Below are positions 15,001 to 26,293 of a DNA stretch of 64,000 bases, piece after piece (the stretch's first letter is position 1; every line of letters begins with the position of its first letter). The notes under the pieces are model-generated. The model had not been told where the DNA came from. It did no database searches and saw nothing but the letters and a program-made list of their open reading frames with translations. Origin of the DNA: Parascedosporium putredinis (taxonomy: Eukaryota; Ascomycota; Sordariomycetes; Microascales; Microascaceae); assembly GCA_949357655.1 (NCBI GenBank), contig CASHTG010000017.1, forward strand, positions 248,001-312,000. Direction: 5' to 3'. A program made the translations under genes and the position numbers.

Positions 15001-15522
15001 TACTATTTTCCCCCATCAGGCGCCCTGCGCTTCTGCGACGCAACGCTGCACGACAGCCCAGGCTTGCCTTGCCACATACTGGCCGGACGACCCTCGAGGG
15101 GCTCCACATTCGACACCTTGTCGCCAAACACGCGCCGGGCACCACGACAATAATACCCTGTGTGCTCCTTTCGTCTCGATCGTCTGCTCGTGCGCTTGCG
15201 CTGCGACGGAGAACGACACGTTCCCGGGTTTCGTCCGAATATAAGGTCGTAGTGGGCAACTCCTGTTACTTTGCAGCAAGCACGGCGGTCCCGACCCGAC
15301 GTTTTTATTCTTTTTATTCTTTCTTTTTTTTTTTCTCTCTAGTGACTGGTTTTGCCTTTCGAGGACTACGCCGAGAGCAGTAGCCGCCGTCTCGGTTCGC
15401 CGCGAGAGCCAGCCTGGAGAGAGACCTGGTGTCTCTGATTTTTCTTTGCTTCTTCCGAAAGGGAACCTGAGTATTATTCCGATCGCCCATCCGCTGTATC
15501 TCACAACCAGCAGCCCGAAGCC
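1..15522. other. Long gene-free region upstream of the E-set gene
   Basis: No conserved protein, tRNA or rRNA is recognisable on either strand over 15.5 kb. Open frames reach only about 220 codons, look compositionally random and match no family I know. The stretch from about 13000 to 15522 differs: it is rich in C/T tracts on the + strand, as expected of a fungal promoter and transcribed leader, and runs straight into the start codon at 15523. Elsewhere there are short simple repeats, scattered GGATCCATTGGAT-like words and a 14-bp palindrome at 9403-9416. It may hold regulatory DNA, a non-coding transcript or a poorly conserved gene; I cannot tell which. Confidence 0.6.
8351..8391. repeat. 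CA-rich microsatellite
   Basis: Imperfect CA/CACG dinucleotide tract (ACACATACACATACAC type) in the gene-free region. It creates threonine/histidine-rich frames that are not genes. Confidence 0.85.
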
Positions 15523-18500
15523 ATGGATCCAGGCACCACGCTCGTTACCTTTATGCTGTGAGTCTAGCGTACTTTTCTGTTTCTGTTTTAGAAGTCTTCC
15601 AAAGCTTCGTTGCCCTCTCTCTCTTCGCCGTTCCTTTTTTCTTTCTGCTTCTCTCGGGTTTCCTTTCTTTTTAGCTCACTTTGCCGCTGCACCTTTCCTT
15701 TCTCGTCCATATTGCTTCTTTCTTCTTTCTTTTGGCATTCCCATAATACTTTTTTCTTTTTGCCGGCCGTCGCTGTGGCCTTGGCTCTGTTCTCGCTCCC
15801 ACTCTCTGCACATTGCTTTCTCTCGCTCGCCTGTCGCTGGCCGATTCCATATTTTTCAATTTTCCTGCTTGTTTTATTCGCACCGACACCTTCGTCTCAT
15901 ATCGGCCTTTCTATTTCGGACCCTCCGAGATTATACTGGTCGGGGCTTAAATTCACCGTTGGCCTCTGCTGGCCGGCCACGCACGCACAAAGCAAAGCAC
16001 TTGACGCACGCACCACGCACCACGCACAACGCACAACGCAACACCGTATCACCAACCAATTCCGTATGTCTTTTCTTGTCTCCAACGTTCAGGCCAGTCC
16101 ACATCCACACCGCATCTCTACATGTACGCTGCAACAAGTAGCTACATGTGCACACATTGCCCTCACTCACACTCACACTCGCACTCATACGCACACACAC
16201 ACACACACACACACAAACACATACATGCACTTATGTACCCCTGTCTTTGTCGTGTCTGAACGAAATGCCCTCTATTCCAATGGTATTACCAGTACTTGCC
16301 CCGTTTCCTGCCTGCCTCCGTTGCAAGACAAGTGTCGGAACCAAATTAGGACTGAACCTCCCTGAAGCGTGGCTCCAAGTCAGGGCAATATCAAGACGCT
16401 CGAAAAAAAAGCCTGGTTCGCCTGTGAAAACAGCGACAGGCAAAAAGAGCAAGATTGAAATTACAAACGCAGCCATGCTTCAGGTTCAGTGCTGAGGGAA
16501 GATTCGATTGATTGCGGGCATTTCAATCGGGTGGAAACAATTCCACGCCCGCCGACTTCCAGCCAGAGAGCACACACAGAACATGCACCCCCAATGGAGC
16601 TGCCGGAAGGCGGTAATAAACAAGCGGGCTTTATTGGTAATGCTCGTGCTGGAAGTATCCCCGAGCCGTTCGGATAATGTCCTCAGTGCTGCGTGGCCAG
16701 TGGCTGCTGCTGGAAACACTGCCCGCCATATTGGGGGAGTAGCTGGGGCTTTCCAGGGACAATCACTCTCCGTTTCCTTCCAGTCTACCGAGGTATTCGG
16801 GCCAGGGAGGGAATGGAATTGAATTGATCGAGCCATTGGATTCAAATTATCGTCGCCGCCTTCCGCGGGCGGTGGACCCCCATGAAAACCATTGGCTTGG
16901 GCCCTGCAAAGTCCTTTGCTTTTTGTCTGTTGCTCGGAATGATGGGAATTGGGGAGTGGTGATCTTGATTACACTGAGCCAGTGTAAGATCCTGCAGCCC
17001 CAGCCTCAGTACGGCCCCATCAGCTCCTCACAATTGATTGACTCCAGTCCTCCCCGGGGCTCAGGCCAGGGAACTACGCCCTCGTCCATCGCTTTCGGTA
17101 GCAGCTAGCTCTTCAGAAAGAAAAGGAAAAGAAAAAAACAAGTCTTTTCCAATTTTCGATTCGAAGAGGGTTTAGTAACCGAAATACTGTTTCGTTTTGA
17201 GACTGAGCCACTGCGATAACCCGGGAGAACCAGCCTGAGCTGTCACCCTGTGCTTTTGGGGGAAACCGGGAGCACTGGAATTTTGGGCGTCAGGTCAGCG
17301 CTAGCTTTCGCTGCTTTACCCACAATCTTCTGGAACATGGGGCGGGGCCGAGAGCCAGGCCCACGCACATATGAGACTTTTTGATTTGCCCTCCTCGCAC
17401 ACTCTCGCACTCTCTCTCTCTTGCCTCATGCGCCCATTTCGCCGGAAATGGCCTTGCCTCTCCCTCCCCCAGGCGGTCAGCTTCGTTGCTGGGGTTAGCT
17501 GGTCTCACCTACATTTTGATGGTCTCATTTTCGTCGGTTTTCCGACCTTCGGACAGCTCTGGGGCCTAGAAAGTGGAACAGCTATTATTATCCATGTGTG
17601 CAAGATGCCGCGGATGCCAGTTTGGCCGTTGATCGCATGTGTTGTTCAGCCCGTGCAGGCAGTCAGCGCACCATTTTTGACCTTGGTCAATCAAGATGCA
17701 TAGGGGACATATTTCGGCTAGGTTCAACTGGCTGGCTGAGTGGCCATCCCATCCGAGAGCAAATGGGGATAATATGCCAGAGCAGCGACGTGGAGTGTGC
17801 AGGACCAAGGGCAAGCAAAGCCGCACCAGACCAGGTGCACAGCTTCTTGACTTGGCCACCTCGGTGCCTAACCAGCCAGTTTGCACTTGCCTGTGCTAGC
17901 ACATGCACACTCATCATGTTGACTTCGTTGTCCTGTCTGTTCCTGGCGTACTTTCCGTTCCTTGCACACCCACACTCCCCTTCCCTGCAATACCTTGTCT
18001 TGTCGAGGTGTATCCCACCCCCCTTCTACACCCCACCCACTCCCCATTCCCACTCCCACTCCCACTCCCACACACACCCCTGTATGCCACGCCCCTGCTT
18101 CTCGTCCTCGCACACCCTCTTCCGCACTTTTCACACCCACTGTTCACTCACTCACCACCCTACTCTTGACGAGAACTTGTTATAATACATATATTCCATT
18201 CCTCCCCTTCCCTTCACACATGGATCTCTTTTAGTCGTCAAGCACCAATCCGACAACACTCTTCCCCATACATGGACATTGTCTCCATATCCACTCTTTT
18301 ACGCCTTGCTCTTTCACGACGAACAACGAACTAACTCGATCCTTTCTTCTTCTTCTTTTCTCCTTTACTAGTCAAACGCATCCTTCGGTCCAGTCGGTTC
18401 GCCTGATAGGTTCCTGGGACAACTTCACCACTTCGTACCCGCTAGAACGAGACTCGAGACGTGATCGTGGATTGTGGAAGGGTTGTTATTCCTTTACCGA

Positions 18501-19679
18501 CATCACCTGTGACGACGACACCGGAGTTGGTCCTAGCCGGAACGGCGGTCTTAAAATGGGCAGCACATACCACTACTACGTAAGTACCCGCTTCTTTCCA
18601 CCTGCTTGATCTATTATGTGCACTAGCATCTAACACGAACGTTTTTTTCTCTTTTGCCTAGTACGAGCTTGATGGTTCTCACGAGACCCATGATCCTGCC
18701 CGGCCCTCCACCCGGCATTGCCCGTACATGCCTGGCCAGACCGTGAACACACTATTCGTCCCTATCCAGCGAACTCTCCGAAAACGAAGCGCCTCCCTCA
18801 GCTCCATGAGGAACGCCGACTTCATGACCATGAACCCCAAGGACAAGTTCACCACGCCGCGTCCCGCTCCTCCCGCGCCCGGCGTCATGGCCGGTCCTCG
18901 CCTCGGCACCTCTCCCCACTCTCTGAGGCACCACGCCTCGGCCCGCTCTCTCTCGCCCAACCCTTCGTGGCGGCGCTTCTTCAGGAAATCGGTCCGCGAC
19001 GACAGGGAAGAATCCACCGCGTCCCCGACCAGGACGACACCCGAAGCGAGAGGTCTTGGGGTAGCGGCAGCCGCTCCCGAGACATCTCCCCGAGTCTCTC
19101 CGCCGATTCCTCTGCGATGACACGATCCCTACTTCGCCCGTGGACGAGAGGCCGGTCATGATTCCCGAGGATATCGCCGAGGAGATGGAGGATGACGACA
19201 ACTTTGCCACGCCCGACTGCGCCGACCAGCCGTACACCACCTGCTTGGCCCCTCCCCTTCAAGAGGTCCATCTCGTCCAGCTCCATCCCCCTCCACGCGG
19301 ATCCCGCGCCGTCTGTCAGCCAGGCCCTTCCCGAATCGCCTACCCTACCCGACTTCGAGTCCTGCCTTCGATCGCGCTTCTCGATTTCCTCCATCTCGAG
19401 CTATGCTTCCTCGGCCGGCGTCAGCCCCGAGGTGGAGACCCCTCCCTCTACGACCTCCTCGATGATTTGGAATTCGCCGCCTCGGTGCACGAGGCCGACG
19501 AGCCCATTCACTCGTCTCCTCTTCCCAGGCAGTCTTTGGAGCGCCAGTACAGCCTTCCTCAGACCGCTGTGGGCGGGGCCAAGCATGCGGGCAGTGCACT
19601 GGTATCCTCGCCTATCGACATGGGCATGGATGACTTTGTTGCTGAGCTTGGCTGGATGGCGAGCGTCATCAAGAACTAG
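15523..19679 (+). CDS. Fungal E-set / CBM48-like (AMPK-beta-type) domain protein
   Basis: Exons are 15523-15557, 18372-18579 and 18662-19679, giving about 420 aa. The N-terminal ~120 residues resemble the immunoglobulin-like E-set/CBM48 fold of glycogen-binding proteins: SVRLIGSWDNF, then a PLERD / GLWKGCY block, then KMGSTYHYYYELDG and a CPYMPGQ segment. I recognise this arrangement from a conserved family of uncharacterised ascomycete proteins. The rest is Ser/Pro-rich and disordered, with an acidic patch (PEDIAEEMEDDDN) and a conserved-looking end (MDDFVAELGWM). Sugar or glycogen binding is inferred from the fold only. The start fits because the short first exon (MDPGTTLVTFML) joins in phase to QTHPSVQ. 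Four one-base shifts break the last exon: missing C at 19023-19026, missing base near 19114-19119, extra C near 19254-19257, missing C at 19439-19442. The first intron is exceptionally long. Confidence 0.8.
16180..16224. repeat. (CA)n microsatellite inside the long intron
   Basis: A nearly pure CA run from about 16191 to 16220 with flanking CACTCA-type units. Confidence 0.9.
18020..18080. repeat. CCCACT/CCCATT short tandem repeat
   Basis: Imperfect hexamer repeats of CCCACT type, with neighbouring CCACACACCC, near the 3' end of the long intron. Strongly strand-asymmetric (C-rich on +). Confidence 0.8.
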
Positions 19680-22600
19680 ACTCCCCCGGGGTGGTTTGAC
19701 CTCGCTTCTACAATCATCATCTCCTCTCATTCTCCCTCTCCTTTCTCCGATCATCATCATCTCTCTTATCTCACTCGGTGGATGCTAGCCTTCCCAAAAG
19801 GCTAGACACTCCCCAATTACAACTGTTTTCTTTTTCTGGCCAATATATCATAGACTGGGATACGCAGCGAAATGCTTCTTCTTTTTTTCCTTACTCTCTA
19901 ATTTCCACTGTCGTGTTCCCCATCCCTCGCAATACAGGGTATGGTGGAAGCGAACAGCTTGGTCGGTGGTGTCTGGTGGCAAAGGGATTATTCTTGCCAG
20001 GGTTCTTACAATGGGCTATTTTGTTTTTGGTATACACAATGGGCGCAAAGAGGGATATCAATCGGCCCATTGGGCCGATACAATAAGGAAAACATGCCTT
20101 GAATCGGATTCGATATCCAGGAGCGACACTATTTTATGGATCATTGTTTGTTTTATACGTTGCTGAGCAAGAAGCAAAGTTTGATAGTCGTGGAAGAGCT
20201 TCCACCAAAATATGAGCCAGCCTTGGAACAACACAGGCTGTTGCGCATCCCTCCACAAGAAAGCTGAATATACTTTTTTTCTCCTCTGGAACCCTTTTTC
20301 AGATCCTTTTCGTCAAATTCGAGTGTTTCTTTTTTTTTTTCTTTTTTTTTTTTTTAACTTGCCTACCAAATCGAGGGTGTGTGTGTCCGTCCATGCGGGT
20401 TTCCTACAAGACTACATGTACCTCATGCATTAACCATGAAATGGGTGGAGTACCGAGGGCCATGAGCACTAACACGAATAGTGCCCGGCCATGCACGGAT
20501 AGGATGTTTCTGGAAAAAGTCTTGCAAGCGAGGCATGTGGAACGGGGAACACGTCCATAGATATCGACACTCGCTGACGAATAGCGAATAGCAGCAAGTC
20601 GTTCCTTGACTATTGCCTCGACCGCCTGACCACCATGCTTGGGGGCCTTTATTCTTTTTTGGTGTGTGCGGTGATGCTAGACGATGTCTCGGTGTGTGGA
20701 CCATTACAACTGTTCACTAATTTTACACAAGACTTCATGTTTCCTCTTCTTTTTCGGTAGATGTAGACACGACGATGAGCAATCGGGTTTCAAGGTTGCT
20801 GGGTGCTATCTGGGGGTATTTCTAAATCCATCTACCTCTCTTCGCCTACCGCATGTACTGCTGCCTCTGATGTTTAACCTCGGGGCGATGTCCGTCCACC
20901 GATGACACGCATATACAATGTAAGAGAGGCCGGACGGGGAAGGAGGCAAGAGACACGCTCTCTGGTGTGCAGTGACGCGAAGCTTTGTTCATCCTCGTGA
21001 TTCCCTTCTCTTCCCGAGTTACGAGTAAGAAGAATCCCAGTTTACCTTAAACAACTTGTTTTCAAACCCTTTGCAGAAGCCCAATACAAGATGGCGACGG
21101 TAAGGTGAGGAGGAAGAAACAACAACAATAACAACGATACAAACCCCCTTGCACGCTCCCGAAACAAATAGAGGGAGCCCCTTCTAGAAGAAAAAAACAC
21201 ATGGCTGGGAGAAGAGTGAGCAAACAATAGAGGGAGAGCCAAACGCGGTGGCGCGGCCTTTTCGCGTTTGGGCTTAGTAGAGGGCAGGTATACGGGGCGT
21301 GCATATGCTGAGGCAATGACGATATGGCCCCGGACGGGCGAGGGAGAGAGAGTGAGAGGAGCGTGTGGTAAAGAAAACATGGACGAGGGATATAGCCGCG
21401 AGGTCCTATTGATTTGCTGACTGGACTGGATGGATCCATTACTTGGGGGAACAATCGGACGAACGTCCATGGAAGAAGTGGAGAGGGTATTAATTGGACC
21501 GGGAGAACTATATCTGAAATCGGGAGGGGGTTCGATATGGATCTATACATAGACGTCTGGCTGTCTTGAAGAATGTGTCGCCCTTGCATCTGTCGAACCA
21601 TATGTGAGCCTACCTACGTGGACGCCGAGTGCGTGTGAACAACTTGATCGTTAAAAGTGTCTAAAGGAATGTGCATTTTACGAGGAACTACGCTCGTCGT
21701 ACGTTTTCTTGTTCTATATCGAAACATATCTAACTATGTCGTATACGCAACACATGCACACATACATCAAGCTCGCTTGTCTACTTGGCTGGGGGAAGAG
21801 GGGGAAAAACGAAAGAAATATGGCGTGTCTCTGGTTTTCGTCGGCGGCCCTACGTTTCAAACAAAACGCGGGACCCAAAGAAAAGCAGAACAAGGAAACG
21901 TTGGAAATTCGGGCAGCCTTTCTATCTGTCTTCCACCGGCTCTCCCCGGGAGCGGGCACCGGGTATTTCCCAAGAGGGGGAAGAGCGGGCCAAAGACGAG
22001 TAAGTGAGGAAGCAGAGTCTCGCCCTCCTCCAAAAGAAAGCCGAAGAGAAGGAGAAGAATGACACGTGGGGCGATGAGAGAAGACTTGAAGAAAACAAAA
22101 AGAAATGGATAGAGAATTGGGAATAAGGCAGCCGAGAGAATAACATCAATTGATGGGCATCCTCTTGTGGAAAGGGAAGGGGGTACAAGGCTAAGAGGGG
22201 AGAGGATGAAATGGTGGTGGTGGGGGCGATTAATATGGGAGATATGGCGGACGGAGGTGATCCACCTTGAACCGATGGGGGATACAAGCCTTTCTTCCGC
22301 TGCCATTCGTGATTTGGCGATTCCTGTGTGTTCCTTTCTTCCCCCATCCCCCACCGCCTATACTCGGGATACGCGTAGGGGACAAGAACAAAATTGGGTG
22401 TGCTTTTCCGCGCCGAGAAAAGCGTCGCGACTGAACGCAGGAACCCGTGCCGCGATCGTGTGGATACTAAATATATACACACATCCACGTGCGAGCGAGC
22501 GAGCGAGCGAGCCTATGTGCCCGCGTGTGCGTGTGTGCGTGTATGCGTGGGGTGTGCATCTAACTACGTGGGTTTGATGGCTTCAATTCAATCTTGATTG

Positions 22601-22915
22601 TTTTCGGGTTCGATACCGTGCTTGTTATTCATACACTTGATAGGGGGTCATCTCGACGTTAATCTATGGACCGAAGAAAGGTGCAACACATACACACACA
22701 CATTTTTCCTAGAGGCCCTTCATCTTCATTTCCTTTCTTGACTGGGGTCACAGAACAACCGATCGCCTCGGTTCGGTTGGTTCTCCTCCTCTCACTCCCC
22801 ACGCAGCCCTCTCGCGTCATTAAAGCTTTCAAAACGTATTTTCATCGTACAGGTGAGGGGTTTGTCTAAGTCGGTTATAGTGTGCGCAGTAGTTTAAAAA
22901 AAAAAAAAGATTGCT
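19680..22915. other. Convergent intergenic region
   Basis: It lies between the 3' ends of the E-set gene and YL1, so it mainly holds 3' UTRs and terminators. It contains a T-rich run at about 20330-20356. Open frames of up to 188 codons at 21922-22488 (- strand) overlap others in several frames and show no conserved motif. No gene supported. Confidence 0.6.
22491..22550. repeat. (GAGC)n followed by GT-rich tract
   Basis: About five GAGC units at 22491-22512, followed by a GTGTGCGTGTGTGCGTGTAT-type stretch. Confidence 0.85.
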
Positions 22916-25900
22916 TCAAGAGTCGTTAGGCGTTGCAGTAGAGCCGCTCGGCGCTGTCGTCGCCTCCGTGGCCGGGGTGGTTGCGGGTACTGCAGCCGGT
23001 GCTGGTGCTGGTGCTGGTGCTGGTGCTACCCCGCTTACGGATGGAGCGGCCTTTTCGTTGAGCACCGTGACTTCTTCTGTTTTCGGGGGAGGTACGGGCT
23101 TGTCTGTTGTGGCGGTAGCGGATGGGCTGGCTTCTTGTTTAGGGTGACTCTGTGCAAGAGCAGGGATGGGCTGGCTCAGTTGTTTTGGTGGCTCGGCAGC
23201 TGCGAGGGGAGTGGTGGTAGGAACAGAGGCGGGCACTGGTTGCGAAGGTGTTTGAGAGGGTTGTTGCCCAGGTTCAATGATTGACGGCTTGGGAGCGGCA
23301 GCCGGTACCACTGTCTTAGGGACTGTCACCTCTGCCTTCGCCGTAGGAGTGAGACCTGGGGCTGGCTGCGCCGGCTGGGAGGAAGACGGCGCCGTCTGTT
23401 GTGCGGGGAGGGTCGCTTTTGGGGCGGGCGGTGCGGGCGGTGCGGCAGCGGGAGGTTGCGTCGGTTGCACTGTTTTCGGCTGCGGTGCTGACGGATGCTG
23501 TATCTGGCTGTGTGGTTGCACAGGTGGCTGTTTTTGCTGTTGCGGTAGCTGCCCTTGCTGACCTGCTGGTGGGGCTTGTGCTTGTGCTTGTGTTTGGACT
23601 TGGACTTGGGCTTGGGCCTGTGGTACACTGGGATTCTTCGCTTGTGCCTGCACTGGCGCCGTGGCCTGTGGCAGCTTCTTCCCGGCTGACTCGGCCCCTG
23701 TTGCACCTGGCTGAGAACCCTCTTTTTTTTTCAGCGGGTGGTACCGCCGCTGGCGCAGATGGTGGAGGAGGCGGAGGAGGGGGTGGAGGAGGAGGCGGCG
23801 GCGGAGCGGGGGCATTTGGATCCAGGAACCTGGCCGGCACGCCCTTGGCCGCGGTTTTGCCGCTACCGACCCAACAGCCGAGGAGCGCGCTCCAGCGGTA
23901 CTCTCCTGAAGCATCCGTTGGATCTCGCGATACGCAGCGGCGTTGTGGAACGGTAGGCCCGTCTTCGGATCCTTGTATCGGGCCGGGAGATTGGTGATTG
24001 CGCACAGAGGTTGCGACGGTGGTTCTATTCGGTTCGCGTTAGTCACTTCATCTGACCTGTAGCTACAGTCACAAGGGTCTCAAGGTGACGTGGGAGGGAA
24101 AGGGATTGGAAGCGGGAGACAGAGAGACAAAGAGAGAGAGACAGAGACAGAGAGAGAGAGATACGGGAATAATGGGTGAAGAATCGAGATACATACTTTG
24201 CAGTTTGCTCATCTTCCTCCCGAACAAGATCTGCGTCTGCACAACCTTATCCTTGATCATTGTTTCATTGAAATTTTGGAGGATGATGGAATTGCGAGTC
24301 GCAATATGTGTGGTGCCACCGTTACCTTGTGCCTCCCCGTCTGCCTGGTCCCCGGGAGGCGATTCTACACCTTCCCGAGGTTTAGGCGTGGAAGCGTCGG
24401 TAGACAGGTCTTGCTTCTGAGCTTGCTTGGCCGAGGTGTTCGGGTCATCGCTGCCAGAGTCCTTGGAATCGGATGTCAACTTGGGCTGTTCCTTGACGGC
24501 TGCAGGAGGGCCTGGCAGCTGCAAGGGGAATCGGCTACGGGCACAGGAGGTGCTTGTCGCGGCGCGCTGAGAGAAGAGGGCGTGGAGGGCGGTAGAGAGA
24601 GTGGCGATGGGCGTTGAGTCGTGTTTGGTGGAGCGAGGATGTTCATCGTCAGGCCCGAGGGAATCGGGTATCCTCCGGAAAGGTTCATCGTAGGCGATAG
24701 GCCAGCCGGAGGAGCTAGCACGGGAGCCGCCAGCACACTTGACGACAGGCTGGTCGGAGGCTTCTGCGTCTCGATGGCCGGAAGCGCCATTACCGGCTTC
24801 GGCTGCGCGCCTTCGATAGGTACGAGCTTCGCCTCCGACACTGGCTGGGGGTCCAAGGAAGGTGGAGCCATTGGGGATGGCTGGCTAGGCGTCTGGCTAG
24901 GCGTCTGGCTTTGAGCCTGCGCTTGGTCTTTAGCCTGAGCGGGTTCGGGAGGCGGACTAGAGACGGTGGGTTTCTTCGCCTGTGTATCTGGAGATGCCTC
25001 TGCGGTCTCCTTTTCGGGGACAGCGAGCGGGGGTTTTCTGCCGAGGGCGCTGATAGAACGGGCTCATCTTTAGTGGCCGTCTCCATTTTTGCAGTTGATC
25101 CAGGGAACTCGGCAACGGCCGGCGTGGATACCCCCGATGTAGGACCTGATGGTGGTTCTGCACCGCTGGGGCCGGCCGGTGTTGCGGCCGAGACCGGGGT
25201 TGGCGGTGCCGTCGACATGGCGGTGTCGCCGTCTTTGTCTTTGCCCTTATCTTTGGCCTTGGCCTTTTCTTTTCCTTCTCCTTTTCCTTCTCCTTCTCCC
25301 TCTCCTTCTCAGCTGCGGTGAGCCTCTTCTTCCGCGGCTTCTCCTCCACTTCGATGTGATAGATGCCACCCTGCTTTAGCCGATCATCATTCCACTCTCT
25401 CCGTCCGCTCCAAAATGTGATGACGGGCCCGTTGAGCGTGCGGCTGTTGAGGGCTGCAAGCTTGGCCCGCCGCTCTTCCTCGCGCTGCTTCTCCGCCTCC
25501 TCCCACCGGTTCAGGCTCTTAGCGTTCCTCTTTTCCACGCTGGCAGCCTCGGCCAACCTCTCCTCCTGCGTCATCGGGGGCTTCTTCATGGCGTCCAACT
25601 TTTTCTGCTTCTTTTCCATGATGGCCAACTGCTTCAACCTCCTCGCCTCGCGTTCCTTCATTTGCTGGTGTAACTGCTCCTTGCTCATCCGCGTGGTTTG
25701 CCTTTGAGACGCTCGAGTCGGCGCATCGGCCAGGGAGGGCAGCCAGCTCGAGCGCTCCGACTTCTTTGGCCGAGGGGCCGGGGCCGGGGCCGGAGCGGCG
25801 GTTTGCGAGGGCGCTGGCGATCCCGCGGGCCCAGCCGGTCGAACGCGGACCTTTTTCGAAACTTGGCGGGGATGGCTTCTTGGGCCTTGCGTTTCCGCGC

Positions 25901-26293
25901 CGCCGTGCGCTTCTCCCTCGCCTGCCTCTCGAGTTCTTTTTCACCCTCAAGATCCTCGCCGGCGTTTTGCTCATCTTCGTCATCGGACGACGAGTCCATA
26001 TGCACGTCGGAATCGTGGCCCATGTCTTCGAAACCGGCATCATTCTCGTCTTCAGCAAAGAGCAGCTCGAGGTCGGAGTCGGGTTCTTCGTTGGCGAGCA
26101 TCGATTTCATGCGGTTTCCGGCCGTCGAGCGCTTCGCGCGCCCGGTGGCGAGCCACTCCACACTTTCGCTGGCTTCATTTTCGCTGGGAGAGCTGTCGCT
26201 ATCGGAACTACTATCGTTTGATAGCGCGGCGCTACCTTCTTCGCGCGGAGCGGTAGCCTCGTGGGGAGGCGCCTGCTCGTCTTCGGCGGACAT
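22916..26293 (-). CDS. VPS72: SWR1 complex subunit YL1/Vps72 (Swc2)
   Basis: Subunit of the SWR1 remodeller that binds H2A.Z-H2B and helps exchange H2A for H2A.Z in nucleosomes (family knowledge). Two exons, 26293-24197 and 24024-22916, about 1070 aa. N-terminal YL1 domain: RAKRSTAGNRM near residue 55, then acidic DLELLFAEDENDAGFED and LEGEKELERQAREKRTAARK. The middle is basic coiled coil (KEREARRLKQLAIMEKKQKK). The C-terminal YL1_C domain spans the intron: FNETMIKDKVVQTQILFGRK, then PLCAITNLPARYKDPKTG and a conserved EYRWSALLGCWVGSG. A Pro tract and a long P/Q/A-rich tail follow. Six one-base shifts interrupt it: missing bases at 25852-25856, 25265-25268, 25029-25033, 24525-24528 and 23905-23906, and an extra T in the 9-T run 23723-23731. 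The ATG at 26293 is the first clear start, but a CTTTGGCAG acceptor-like site just upstream (about 26326) could mean an additional 5' exon. Confidence 0.93.
24116..24162. repeat. (GA)n tract in the YL1 intron
   Basis: GAGAGACAAAGAGAGAGAGA-type run on the + strand, a CT tract in transcript sense. It lies within the 172-bp intron (24025-24196) and may serve as an unusually long pyrimidine tract near the acceptor. Confidence 0.85.

Larger units (their letters stand above)
15558..18371 (+). other. 2.8-kb first intron of the E-set gene
   Basis: Donor GTGAGT follows exon 1 at 15558. The acceptor TTTACTAG ends at 18371, preceded by a GAACTAAC branch-point-like word and a long pyrimidine tract. Joining the flanks restores one frame across a conserved domain start (MLQTHPSV). 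The 2814-bp interior carries CA and CCCACT repeats and pyrimidine-rich open frames of 231 and 251 codons that look like compositional artefacts. It may contain a promoter, a non-coding RNA or an alternative first exon, but none is demonstrable here. Confidence 0.75.

Noticed and set aside
15446..16365. Phe/Ser/Leu-rich open frames of 231 and 251 codons that could look like a membrane protein
   Set aside because: They arise from pyrimidine-rich DNA inside the long intron and over exon 1 of the E-set gene, ending in CA repeats that read as Thr-His; composition explains them.
17728..17790. tRNA-like A-box word (TGGCTGAGTGG)
   Set aside because: No matching GGTTCGA-type B box, T arm or acceptor stem follows at the right distance, and it lies inside the long intron.
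23277..23997. Gly/Cys- and Ala/Val-rich open frames on the + strand opposite YL1
   Set aside because: Antisense shadows of the Pro/Gln/Ala-rich tail encoded on the - strand.
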